Below, piece after piece: positions 5,053 through 5,053 of a stretch of DNA of 5,053 bases. Made by a program: the position numbers and the translations under genes. The notes below the pieces were generated by a model. The model was not told the origin of the DNA and did not search any database. It saw only the letters and a list, made by a program, of their open reading frames with translations. This DNA comes from Phyllobacteriaceae bacterium UBA1940 (GTDB lineage Bacteria > Pseudomonadota > Alphaproteobacteria > Rhizobiales > Rhizobiaceae), in contig DDFA01000047.1 of assembly GCA_002336975.1 (NCBI GenBank), forward strand, positions 1 to 5,053, read 5' to 3'. Position 1 is the first letter of the stretch. Every line of letters begins with the position of its first letter.

Positions 5053-5053
5053 C

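Noticed and set aside
1..5053. tRNA, rRNA, CRISPR array, insertion sequence or attachment site
   Set aside because: No regularly spaced repeats, no transposase or integrase-like reading frame, no terminal inverted repeats with target duplication, and no tRNA-like cloverleaf were seen by eye on either strand.

Overview
The window is GC-rich DNA with alphaproteobacterial character, probably Hyphomicrobiales (Rhizobiales). That placement is inferred from codon usage, from the Tad-type protein families, and from a GC-rich palindromic intergenic repeat at the right end. The exact genus cannot be read from the sequence. No RNA gene, CRISPR array, transposase or phage gene is visible.

Left part (1-1200): the C-terminal half of an EamA/DMT-type membrane transporter runs in from the left edge. 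It is followed on the same strand by an XRE helix-turn-helix regulator with a C-terminal cupin domain. The 73-nt gap between them holds a possible promoter and a perfect 10-bp palindrome. A terminator-like hairpin overlaps the regulator's stop codon, where it converges with the next gene.

Right part (1201-4980): four genes encode surface or pilus-assembly proteins of the TadE/TadG type. One TadG-like gene is on the minus strand. A TadG-like gene followed by two TadE-like genes is on the plus strand and forms a tight operon: a 5-nt gap, then a 4-nt ATGA overlap. The two arms diverge from a roughly 400-nt intergenic region. That region is AT-rich (34% GC over 2441-2540) on the minus-gene side and hairpin-rich and GC-rich (71% GC over 2581-2700) on the plus-gene side. 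All four proteins have one N-terminal hydrophobic segment and a long exported part. Both TadE proteins have the Gly / +5 Glu pseudopilin processing pattern, and both TadG proteins lack it. No Flp pilin, prepilin peptidase, ATPase, secretin or inner-membrane platform gene is present here, so these products presumably depend on a tad apparatus encoded elsewhere.

Right edge (4981-5053): a non-coding tail with an imperfect inverted repeat that looks like one copy of a dispersed genomic palindrome.

The families are known. The parts least explained are the extracytoplasmic domains of the two TadG-like proteins, the structured divergent intergenic region, and the apparently orphan state of the pseudopilin cluster.
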